DNA from: Veillonellaceae bacterium UBA5809
GTDB lineage: Bacteria > Bacillota > Negativicutes > Veillonellales > Dialisteraceae
Assembly (NCBI GenBank): GCA_002417965.1
Contig: DIDD01000022.1
Coordinates: 2,132-7,644, forward strand
Length of the DNA: 5,513 nucleotides
Reading direction: 5' to 3'
This document shows positions 1 through 5,049 of the stretch, piece by piece. Made by a program: the position numbers and the translations under genes. The stretch's first letter is position 1; each line of letters starts with the position of its first letter. A model generated the notes under the pieces. It was given only the letters and a program-made list of their open reading frames with translations, had not been told where the DNA came from and searched no databases.

Positions 1-492
1 GAACGGGGAACCGTCAAAGTGGGAGACACCGCTGAAATCGTAGGACTGCAGGAACAGGCCAAAGCCACTGTCGTAACCGGCGTGGAAATGTTCAGAAAGA
101 TTTTGGACCAGGCCATGGCAGGAGACAATATCGGAGCTCTGCTCCGCGGCATTGACCGTAAAGACATTGAACGCGGGCAGGTACTGGCGAAGCCGGGAAC
201 CATTCATCCCCACACTGAATTCAGCGCCCAGGTCTACGTGCTGACGAAAGACGAAGGCGGCCGCCACACACCGTTCTTCAACGGATACCGTCCGCAGTTC
301 TTCTTCCGCACAACAGACGTAACAGGAGACATTGAACTGCCGGAAGGCACAGAAATGTGCATGCCGGGAGACAACATCACCATGGACGTAAAACTGATCA
401 CCCCGATCGCCATGGAAGAAGGCCAGCGCTTTGCTATCCGCGAAGGCGGCCGTACAGTAGGGGCCGGCGTTGTAGCCAAGATTGCAAAATAA
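1..492 (+). CDS. tuf: Elongation factor Tu (EF-Tu), C-terminal part, 5'-truncated by window edge
   Basis: EF-Tu is the cytoplasmic GTPase that delivers aminoacyl-tRNA to the ribosomal A site. The frame is open from base 1, so the gene enters from the left; 163 codons remain of a protein that is usually about 395 residues. The GTP-binding domain and the start of domain 2 lie outside the window. What is seen is the rest of domain 2 (ERGTVKVGD onward, with VEMFRK, LLRGI and IERGQVLAKPG), then domain 3 from about base 196 (HPHTEF, DEGGRHTPFF, YRPQFFFRTTDVTG, MPGDN and the terminal REGGRTVGAGVV). These blocks align by eye with E. coli EF-Tu without gaps or frameshifts. The Ala of RFAIREGG, corresponding to E. 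coli Ala375, a position known for kirromycin-resistance mutations, is retained. The gene ends at TAA 490-492 and is followed by a strong terminator, so it is the last gene of its transcript. Whether it is one of two tuf copies cannot be told here. Confidence 0.98.
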   Translation, partial: ERGTVKVGDTAEIVGLQEQAKATVVTGVEMFRKILDQAMAGDNIGALLRGIDRKDIERGQVLAKPGTIHPHTEFSAQVYVLTKDEGGRHTPFFNGYRPQFFFRTTDVTGDIELPEGTEMCMPGDNITMDVKLITPIAMEEGQRFAIREGGRTVGAGVVAKIAK

Positions 493-524
493 TCCATTCT
501 GCGTATGCACACAGAATGATAGGG

Positions 525-572
525 AATATCCTTTTCCCCGAAGTATATCTCCGGGGAGAAGGATATTTTTTT
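525..572 (+). terminator. Rho-independent terminator of tuf
   Basis: A 16-bp stem is formed by AATATCCTTTTCCCCG (525-540) and CGGGGAGAAGGATATT (552-567), with a single G-U wobble and an 11-nt loop. It runs into seven consecutive T (566-572). It begins 32 nt after the tuf stop codon and should isolate the tuf transcript from the HAD gene. A smaller 7-bp hairpin lies just upstream at 495-518. Confidence 0.93.
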
Positions 573-628
573 GCAGCAGCCGGACAAGGAAACAGATACT
601 CCAAAAAATGAAAAAAAGGGGAAAAAGC

Positions 629-658
629 TTGCGCTTCATAGGGGCAGTTGTTTATGAT
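629..658 (+). promoter_or_regulatory. Probable sigma-70/sigma-A promoter of the HAD phosphatase gene
   Basis: A -35-like TTGCGC (629-634) is separated by 18 bp from TATGAT (653-658), giving a predicted start of transcription near 665. It lies between the tuf terminator and the GGAGG ribosome binding site at 675-679. The -35 matches consensus at only four positions, so the call is moderate. If right, the upstream in-frame TTG 648 and ATG 654 are not in the transcript, which supports the GTG 687 start. Confidence 0.5.
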
Positions 659-674
659 AAAGAGAATATACACC

Positions 675-679
675 GGAGG
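675..679 (+). promoter_or_regulatory. Ribosome binding site deciding the GTG 687 start of the HAD gene
   Basis: GGAGG at 675-679 sits 7 nt before GTG 687, which is near-ideal spacing. The alternative in-frame starts TTG 648 and ATG 654 lack an equally good Shine-Dalgarno sequence and would add 11-13 residues ahead of the HAD core, which normally begins only a few residues from the N terminus. Confidence 0.75.
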
Positions 680-686
680 CAGAGCC

Positions 687-1481
687 GTGAAAAAATATTT
701 TTTCTTTGATATTGATGGAACACTGACAAAACCGCTGACCGCAGAGATTCCTCCCAGTACGGTGAAAGCCCTGCACGGGCTGGCGGAGCAGGGACATTTT
801 ATTGCCCTGGCGACAGGACGTCTGCAGGCAGATGCATGGCAGGTGGCGCAGGGATTGGGAATATCCTCTGTTGTATCCGACGGCGGTATGGGGATTACCA
901 TAAAAAGCCGTCTGATCCGGCACGGAAGCCTTCCCCTGGAACCGTGCCGCCAGATGCTGGAGCACATTGACAGCAGAAAACATCCCTGGGCTGCGGTGCC
1001 TGATAATAAAATGATACGCATTTCAAGGGACAGTCATTACCAGAATACCGTGGAAGACCGGTACTATAAAACAATAGTAGATCCGTCATTCTGTACAGAT
1101 CATGTGCCAGTACTGTATAAAATTTTCATTGCCTGCATGCCGGAAGAAGAAAAGGAAATCCGTCTTTTCGGTCTTCCCCATGTACGGTTCGGGCGGGATA
1201 CGATGCTTATAGAACCCACGGACAAAGCAGCAGGAATCCGTGAAATAATGCGCTATTTTGGCGCTGACGACAAACAGATCGTAGTCTTCGGAGACGGAAT
1301 GAATGACCTGTCCATGTTTATTCCGGGCTGGACATCCATTGCCATGGGAAATGCACGGAGCGTTCTTAAGGAAAAAGCCTCCTATATTACAGATACTGTA
1401 GGCAGAGACGGGATTTGGAAAGCCTGCCTCCATTTTGGATGGATCAGAGAGAACCCTTCTCAAAACGGAAAAAAAGAATAA
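687..1481 (+). CDS. Cof-type HAD-IIB family phosphatase (264 aa)
   Basis: A predicted cytoplasmic, Mg2+-dependent phosphohydrolase of the haloacid dehalogenase superfamily; relatives act on small phosphorylated metabolites such as sugar phosphates or cofactor intermediates, and the substrate here is unknown. All four HAD motifs are visible. Motif I is DIDGT with nucleophile Asp8 and acid/base Asp10. Motif II is LATGR with Thr43. Motif III is Lys180 in PTDKAAGI. Motif IV is GDGMND with Asp203 and Asp207. The roughly 100-residue insert between motifs II and III, following SDGG (residues 64-67), fits a C2B-type cap that governs substrate choice. The length matches the usual 260-280 residues. The GTG start is chosen for its GGAGG and because MKKYFFFDIDGT is the normal family N terminus. 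It appears to be a single-gene unit between the tuf terminator and the ecf promoter. No obvious terminator follows, so some readthrough into ecfA1 is possible. The family call is firm; the function is not. Confidence 0.92.
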   Translation: MKKYFFFDIDGTLTKPLTAEIPPSTVKALHGLAEQGHFIALATGRLQADAWQVAQGLGISSVVSDGGMGITIKSRLIRHGSLPLEPCRQMLEHIDSRKHPWAAVPDNKMIRISRDSHYQNTVEDRYYKTIVDPSFCTDHVPVLYKIFIACMPEEEKEIRLFGLPHVRFGRDTMLIEPTDKAAGIREIMRYFGADDKQIVVFGDGMNDLSMFIPGWTSIAMGNARSVLKEKASYITDTVGRDGIWKACLHFGWIRENPSQNGKKE

Positions 1482-1523
1482 AAATATCCGGGCATTAATT
1501 GTCGATTTTTTATAAAACCAAGA

Positions 1524-1552
1524 TTGACAAATAAAAGGACATTTTATATGAT
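1524..1552 (+). promoter_or_regulatory. Near-consensus sigma-70/sigma-A promoter of the ecfA1-ecfA2-ecfT-truA operon
   Basis: TTGACA (1524-1529) is a perfect -35 box. A 17-bp spacer separates it from TATGAT (1547-1552), which has one mismatch to TATAAT. Transcription should start near 1559, leaving a leader of about 30 nt that ends in GGAGGG (1581-1586) before ATG 1591. Such a short leader leaves no room for a riboswitch. The strength of the match suggests substantial, largely constitutive expression, unless the inverted repeat overlapping the -35 is an operator. Confidence 0.88.
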
Positions 1553-1590
1553 AAAGCAGTATATCCAAATAAAAGAAACGGGAGGGATCC

Positions 1591-2442
1591 ATGGAGTCCT
1601 TGATGTTTGATATTCGGCACGTAAGCCATACATTTGAAATGGAGGAAGGAAAGGAATATGAGGCCCTTTCTGATATTTCACTCACTGTAAAAAAAGGAGA
1701 ATTTATGGCTGTCATAGGGACCAACGGATCAGGAAAATCAACGCTGGCCCGCCATATGAATGCCCTCCTCCTCCCGACACGGGGAGATCTTCTGGTAGAA
1801 GGGATGTCTGTTCTGAAAGAAGAAAATATGTGGAATATAAGGCAGAAAGTGGGCATGGTCTTTCAAAATCCGGACAACCAGATTGTGGCGGCGGTAGTGG
1901 AAGAGGATGTAGCCTTTGGACCGGAAAATCTGGGAGTGCCCCCGGTACAGATAAGAGAGCGGGTTGACCATGCGCTGGAACGGGTAGGAATGACCGCTTA
2001 CAGGAAACATTCACCGGCCATGCTTTCGGGGGGACAGAAACAGCGGGTTGCCATTGCCGGCGTACTGGCTATGCATCCTGACTGCATTGTTCTGGACGAA
2101 CCTACGGCCATGCTGGACCCCGCAGGACGGAAAGAAGTCATGACAACGGTTCATGATCTGAACCACCAGGAAGGGATGACCGTTATTTTGATTACCCATT
2201 TTATGGAAGAAGCAGTGACGGCAGACCGTATAGCGGTGATTCAGAAAGGCAGACTGGTAATGGACGGAACGCCGCGGGAAATCTTCCGCCATGTCAGCGA
2301 ACTGACAGATATGGGACTGGATGTGCCGGTTCCGGCAGATCTCTCATACCGTCTTGGAAATAAAGGAATTCCGGTCCGCCGTGACTGTATGACAGATCAA
2401 GAATTGGGAGATGCTTTATGTCCATTGTTGTTGAAAAAGTAA
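1591..2442 (+). CDS. ecfA1: Energy-coupling factor transporter ATPase EcfA1 (283 aa)
   Basis: The first of two ABC ATPases that power the ECF module on the cytoplasmic face of the membrane by hydrolysing ATP to drive vitamin or metal uptake through interchangeable S components. The ABC motifs are all present: Walker A GTNGSGKST (residues 43-51, Lys49), Q-loop Gln92 in FQNPDNQ, signature LSGGQ (145-149), Walker B ending in Asp169 with catalytic Glu170, D-loop MLDP (174-177) and switch His203. The QNPDNQIVAAVVEEDVAFGPEN stretch after the Q-loop is characteristic of the EcfA1 type and separates it from EcfA2. The C-terminal 70 or so residues fit the extra domain used for EcfA1-EcfA2 dimerisation. 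ATG 1591 is preceded by GGAGGG; Met5 (1603) is too far from that site to be the start. The gene is first in its operon, directly behind a strong promoter, and overlaps ecfA2 by 25 nt. Confidence 0.96.
   Translation: MESLMFDIRHVSHTFEMEEGKEYEALSDISLTVKKGEFMAVIGTNGSGKSTLARHMNALLLPTRGDLLVEGMSVLKEENMWNIRQKVGMVFQNPDNQIVAAVVEEDVAFGPENLGVPPVQIRERVDHALERVGMTAYRKHSPAMLSGGQKQRVAIAGVLAMHPDCIVLDEPTAMLDPAGRKEVMTTVHDLNHQEGMTVILITHFMEEAVTADRIAVIQKGRLVMDGTPREIFRHVSELTDMGLDVPVPADLSYRLGNKGIPVRRDCMTDQELGDALCPLLLKK
2406..2410 (+). promoter_or_regulatory. Ribosome binding site of ecfA2 within the ecfA1 coding end
   Basis: GGGAG (2406-2410) lies 7 nt before ATG 2418, inside the last codons of ecfA1. Together with the 25-nt gene overlap this favours translational coupling and balanced production of the two ATPase subunits. 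Confidence 0.7.
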
Positions 2443-3284
2443 GCTATATATACGGGGGGGGGACCCCTTATGAAAAGAAAGCCCTGGATCAGGTATCTCT
2501 GGAAATTCATGAAGGTGAATTTGTTGGTATTATAGGTCATACAGGAAGTGGGAAATCCACACTGATACAGCATTTAAACGGCCTTCTGCATCCCACATCG
2601 GGCACAGTGTCCGTAAACGGGGTTGACCTGGCGGAAAAAAGCACAGAAGCATCCGCCATCCGCCACAAAGTGGGTATGGTTTTTCAATATCCGGAACATC
2701 AGCTTTTTGAAGAAACCGTAGCAAAGGATATTGCCTTTGGTCCGAATAACCTGCACTGCCTTCCCGATGAAACAGAACGGAGAGTACGGGAAGCCATGAA
2801 ATTTGTCGGACTGGACTATGATACATTTGCGGAGCGGTCGCCTTTCCGGCTTTCCGGCGGACAGATGCGCCGGGTTGCCATTGCCGGTGTAATTGCACTG
2901 CATCCTGACTTTTTGATTTTAGACGAACCCTCTGCGGGACTGGATCCCATAGGCAGAAGAGAAATTTTCAGCCAAATCCGCCAATGGTATAAAACCGGGA
3001 GGTTTTCAGTCATTCTGGTATCCCACAATATGGATGATATTGCCCGTCTGGCGACACGCCTGATTGTCATGAACTGCGGCCGGGCGGTTCTTGACGGCAG
3101 TCCCATGGATATTTTTCTCCATCACCGGGATATACTGCAGCAGTCGGGAGTAGATGTGCCGCCGCTGACAAAAACACTGGAATACCTGCAGGAGCGGGGG
3201 ATCCGGGTACCTCTGGCCGCCAGAGAAACAGAAGAGGCCGCACAGGCTCTTTATGATGAGTGGAGGACGCGCGGAACATGCTGA
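2418..3284 (+). CDS. ecfA2: Energy-coupling factor transporter ATPase EcfA2 (288 aa)
   Basis: The second ABC ATPase of the ECF module, expected to pair with EcfA1 as a heterodimer bound to EcfT. Visible motifs are Walker A GHTGSGKST (residues 40-48, Lys46), Q-loop Gln90 in FQYPEHQLFEETV, signature LSGGQ (145-149) followed by MRRVAIAG, Walker B ending Asp169-Glu170, D-loop GLDP and switch His203. FQYPEHQLFEETVAKDIAFGP is the diagnostic EcfA2 form of the Q-loop region, contrasting with QNPDNQ in EcfA1. Both ATPases keep the catalytic Glu and His, so both sites look competent. The length is normal for the family. ATG 2418 lies within ecfA1 and has its own GGGAG. One oddity is a run of nine G (2454-2462) encoding Gly13-Gly15 near the N terminus, a potential slippage site. 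The gene end overlaps the ecfT start by 7 nt. Confidence 0.96.
   Translation: MSIVVEKVSYIYGGGTPYEKKALDQVSLEIHEGEFVGIIGHTGSGKSTLIQHLNGLLHPTSGTVSVNGVDLAEKSTEASAIRHKVGMVFQYPEHQLFEETVAKDIAFGPNNLHCLPDETERRVREAMKFVGLDYDTFAERSPFRLSGGQMRRVAIAGVIALHPDFLILDEPSAGLDPIGRREIFSQIRQWYKTGRFSVILVSHNMDDIARLATRLIVMNCGRAVLDGSPMDIFLHHRDILQQSGVDVPPLTKTLEYLQERGIRVPLAARETEEAAQALYDEWRTRGTC
2454..2462 (+). repeat. Nine-G homopolymer inside ecfA2 codons 13-15
   Basis: Nine consecutive G (2454-2462) encode three glycines in the A-loop/early beta region of EcfA2, shortly after the start codon. The run is followed by A and CCCC. Homopolymers of this length are prone to replication slippage; a change of one base would frameshift ecfA2 near its start. 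The reading frame is intact as given. Confidence 0.9.
3262..3266 (+). promoter_or_regulatory. Ribosome binding site deciding the ATG 3278 start of ecfT
   Basis: GGAGG (3262-3266) inside the end of ecfA2 is 11 nt before ATG 3278, slightly long but usable. An in-frame GTG at 3260 overlaps this element and has no Shine-Dalgarno upstream, so it is not a convincing start. The ATG start gives the typical family N terminus MLKDITLGQYYPG. Confidence 0.65.
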
Positions 3285-4078
3285 AAGATATTACACTGGG
3301 CCAATACTATCCGGGAAATTCATTTCTGCACCGCATGGATCCCCGGGCCAAAATTTTATGCACTATGATTTTTCTGATTGCCATATTTCTGGCAGAGACA
3401 CCGGCAGCCTATGGGCTGGTTACATTATTCATCCTGTTCTGCATCTCCCTGTCCAGACTTCCGGCCATGCTGATCTGGAAATCCATACGTCCTTTATGGA
3501 TAATCCTTCTTTTCACACTGATGATCCATGTACTGACCACACCGGGGACAGTTCTGTTCTCATGGGGCTGGATTTCAGTCAGTGAAGAAGGTCTGAGAAA
3601 CGGCATTCTCATGACATTAAGACTGGTTTACCTGATTGCCTTCTCGTCCCTCCTGACCTATACAACCAGTCCCATTGTGCTGACAGACGGCATAGAAGCC
3701 CTTCTTAGCCCCTTTAAAAAAATGGGAGTGCCGGCCCATGAACTGGCGATGATGATGACCATTGCCCTTCGGTTTATTCCGACACTTCTGGAAGAGACAG
3801 ACCGCATCATGAAGGCTCAGGAATCCAGGGGGGCCGATTTTTCCAGCGGGAACCTGTGGCGCCGCGCCCAAAACATGATTCCCCTTCTGGTGCCCCTTTT
3901 TATTTCGGCCTTCCGGCGGGCGGACGACCTGGCGACGGCCATGGAATCCCGGTGCTACCGGGGAGGAGAAGGGCGTACCCGCATGCATGAACTTGTCTAT
4001 TCATGGCGTGATTCGGCAGGATTTGCAGCAGTGGCTGCCGTTACGGCAGTTCTGCTGCTGATGAGATGGTGGCTGTAA
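3278..4078 (+). CDS. ecfT: Energy-coupling factor transporter transmembrane protein EcfT (266 aa)
   Basis: The integral-membrane coupling subunit that links ATP hydrolysis by EcfA1/EcfA2 to tilting of the substrate-binding S component. The N terminus MLKDITLGQYYPGNSFLHR-MDPR is the classic EcfT opening. Hydrophobic segments are seen at about residues 25-60 (probably two helices), 70-92, 113-135 and 247-265. Between the third and last groups lies the amphipathic cytoplasmic coupling region, with FKKMGVPAHELAMMMTIALRFIPTL and two Arg motifs that dock on the ATPases: Ser183-Arg184-Gly185 (in QESRGADF) and Ser224-Arg225-Cys226 (in MESRCYRGG). The family usually reads Ala-Arg-Gly at these sites; the essential central Arg is kept in both. 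The length is normal. It overlaps ecfA2 by 7 nt and ends 4 nt before truA. No S component is encoded nearby, consistent with a shared group II module. Confidence 0.95.
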   Translation: MLKDITLGQYYPGNSFLHRMDPRAKILCTMIFLIAIFLAETPAAYGLVTLFILFCISLSRLPAMLIWKSIRPLWIILLFTLMIHVLTTPGTVLFSWGWISVSEEGLRNGILMTLRLVYLIAFSSLLTYTTSPIVLTDGIEALLSPFKKMGVPAHELAMMMTIALRFIPTLLEETDRIMKAQESRGADFSSGNLWRRAQNMIPLLVPLFISAFRRADDLATAMESRCYRGGEGRTRMHELVYSWRDSAGFAAVAAVTAVLLLMRWWL

Positions 4079-4082
4079 AACT

Positions 4083-4898
4083 GTGAGAAATATATGGATT
4101 ACCGTATCCTATGAAGGGAGTGCCTACGCCGGTTTTCAGCGTCAGCAAAACGCACTGACAGTGCAGGAGGTTCTGGAAAAAGTCCTGCAGCGTCTGACAG
4201 GCCAAAGAACGGTACTCTATTTTGTGGCGCGTACAGATGCCGGTGTTCATGCATGGGGACAGGAGTGTACATTTCATACAGAATCATCCATACCGGGCAG
4301 CCGGTTCCGGATGGCGATGAACACGCTGCTTCCTCCGGACATCCGTGTGCGGGTCAGCAGAGACATGCCCCTCTCCTTTTCTGTGCGGAAACAAAACCGG
4401 GGGAAAACCTATGTCTACCTTTTAACGGAACGTCATAGTCCGTCGCCCTTCCTGAGGCGCTACACCTGGGCCTGCGGACTGGACTTTGATATTCATAATA
4501 TGAAAGCCTGCGCGGCAGTCCTGGAGGGGACCCATGACTTTACCTCCCTGCGGGGGCATAATTCAGTCACATCAGATCCGGTCAGGACAATTAACCGGAT
4601 TCAGATTGTGCCCGGAGAAGAAATCTGGAGAATCTATGTGACGGGAAGCGGATTTTTATACCATATGGTAAGAAATATGGCAGGGCTGCTGGCGGATGCC
4701 GGACGGGGCCTTCTGGATCCGAAACAGCTGCAGACGATTTTGGAAGCCAGGGACCGGACGAAACTGGGGCCGACGGCTCCGGCGGAAGGACTCTGCCTTC
4801 TTCACGTATACTTTGAAGAGATTACAGAAATAACAGTGAACCAGGCGGAAGAAGAACCGGTGTTTCCCTGGAATCCCGGGAAAACAAAGAGGTCTTGA
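4083..4898 (+). CDS. truA: tRNA pseudouridine(38-40) synthase TruA (271 aa)
   Basis: Converts uridines 38, 39 and 40 in the anticodon stem-loop of many tRNAs to pseudouridine, a cytoplasmic modification that stabilises reading-frame maintenance. Evidence includes the N-terminal YEGSAYAGFQRQQNALTVQ block, the catalytic Asp52 in ARTDAGVHA, the GKTYVYLL strand, FLRRYTW, LEGTHDFTSLRG, the highly typical GSGFLYHMVRNMAGLL motif, and GPTAPAEGLCLLHVYF near the end. The family usually has Gly before the Arg of RTDAGVHA; here it is Ala49. About 25 hydrophilic residues extend beyond the usual C-terminal strand. The start is GTG 4083, 4 nt after ecfT; no in-frame alternative lies upstream and only a weak GGTGG (4068-4072) serves as ribosome binding site, so translation probably depends on coupling to ecfT. 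truA behind ecfA1-ecfA2-ecfT is a widely conserved order in Firmicutes. It is the last gene before a terminator. Confidence 0.96.
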   Translation: MRNIWITVSYEGSAYAGFQRQQNALTVQEVLEKVLQRLTGQRTVLYFVARTDAGVHAWGQECTFHTESSIPGSRFRMAMNTLLPPDIRVRVSRDMPLSFSVRKQNRGKTYVYLLTERHSPSPFLRRYTWACGLDFDIHNMKACAAVLEGTHDFTSLRGHNSVTSDPVRTINRIQIVPGEEIWRIYVTGSGFLYHMVRNMAGLLADAGRGLLDPKQLQTILEARDRTKLGPTAPAEGLCLLHVYFEEITEITVNQAEEEPVFPWNPGKTKRS

Positions 4899-4963
4899 AA
4901 GAAATTATCATAAAAATATGTTTTTTATAAAAATAAAAGCAACCATATACTGATTTTTTATAC

Positions 4964-4989
4964 CCCATTCCCTGTTAGGAATGGGTTTT
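4964..4989 (+). terminator. Rho-independent terminator of the ecf-truA operon
   Basis: CCCATTCC (4964-4971) pairs perfectly with GGAATGGG (4978-4985) around a 6-nt loop, followed by TTTT and a broken T-rich run (TTTTGTGTT). It lies 65 nt after the truA stop. The short U tract makes it weaker than the tuf terminator. Confidence 0.75.
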
Positions 4990-4990
4990 G

Positions 4991-4999
4991 TGTTATACT
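4991..4999 (+). promoter_or_regulatory. Extended -10 promoter of the efflux adaptor gene
   Basis: TGTTATACT (4991-4999) fits the extended -10 form TGN-TATAAT with one mismatch in the hexamer. No good -35 is found at the correct distance (about 4971-4976), where the terminator stem lies, which is typical of promoters that rely on the TG extension. Predicted transcription start is near 5006, giving a leader of about 45 nt with a GAGGGGG ribosome binding site (5037-5043) before ATG 5050. Confidence 0.6.
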
Positions 5000-5049
5000 A
5001 TAGTTAGGTTTTTTCAAAGATACAGACGTTACAGGTGAGGGGGATAAAT

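Noticed and set aside
648..686. Longer N terminus for the HAD protein from TTG 648 or ATG 654.
   Set aside because: The probable -10 box (653-658) overlaps these codons and the better ribosome binding site serves GTG 687; the extension would precede the normal HAD N terminus.
434..1021. A 195-codon open frame on the minus strand.
   Set aside because: It spans the tuf end, the tuf terminator and the HAD start; the product is Cys/Ser/Pro-rich with no recognisable domain, typical of a frame shadow.
1553..1590. Possible riboswitch (for example a vitamin-sensing one) ahead of ecfA1.
   Set aside because: The predicted leader is only about 30 nt, too short for any known riboswitch, and shows no conserved aptamer core.
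1086..1856. A 256-codon open frame on the minus strand.
   Set aside because: It lies antisense to the end of the HAD gene and the start of ecfA1, both of which have clear family motifs; its translation resembles no family and it has no credible ribosome binding site context.
3253..3585. A 110-codon + strand frame overlapping ecfT.
   Set aside because: It is out of frame with the well-supported ecfT and shows a His/Ser/Asp-rich composition with no membrane or domain pattern.
4910..4928. A/T-only hairpin ATAAAAA / TTTTTAT after truA as a terminator.
   Set aside because: The stem has no G-C pairs and would be unstable; the G-C-containing hairpin at 4964-4985 is the better terminator.
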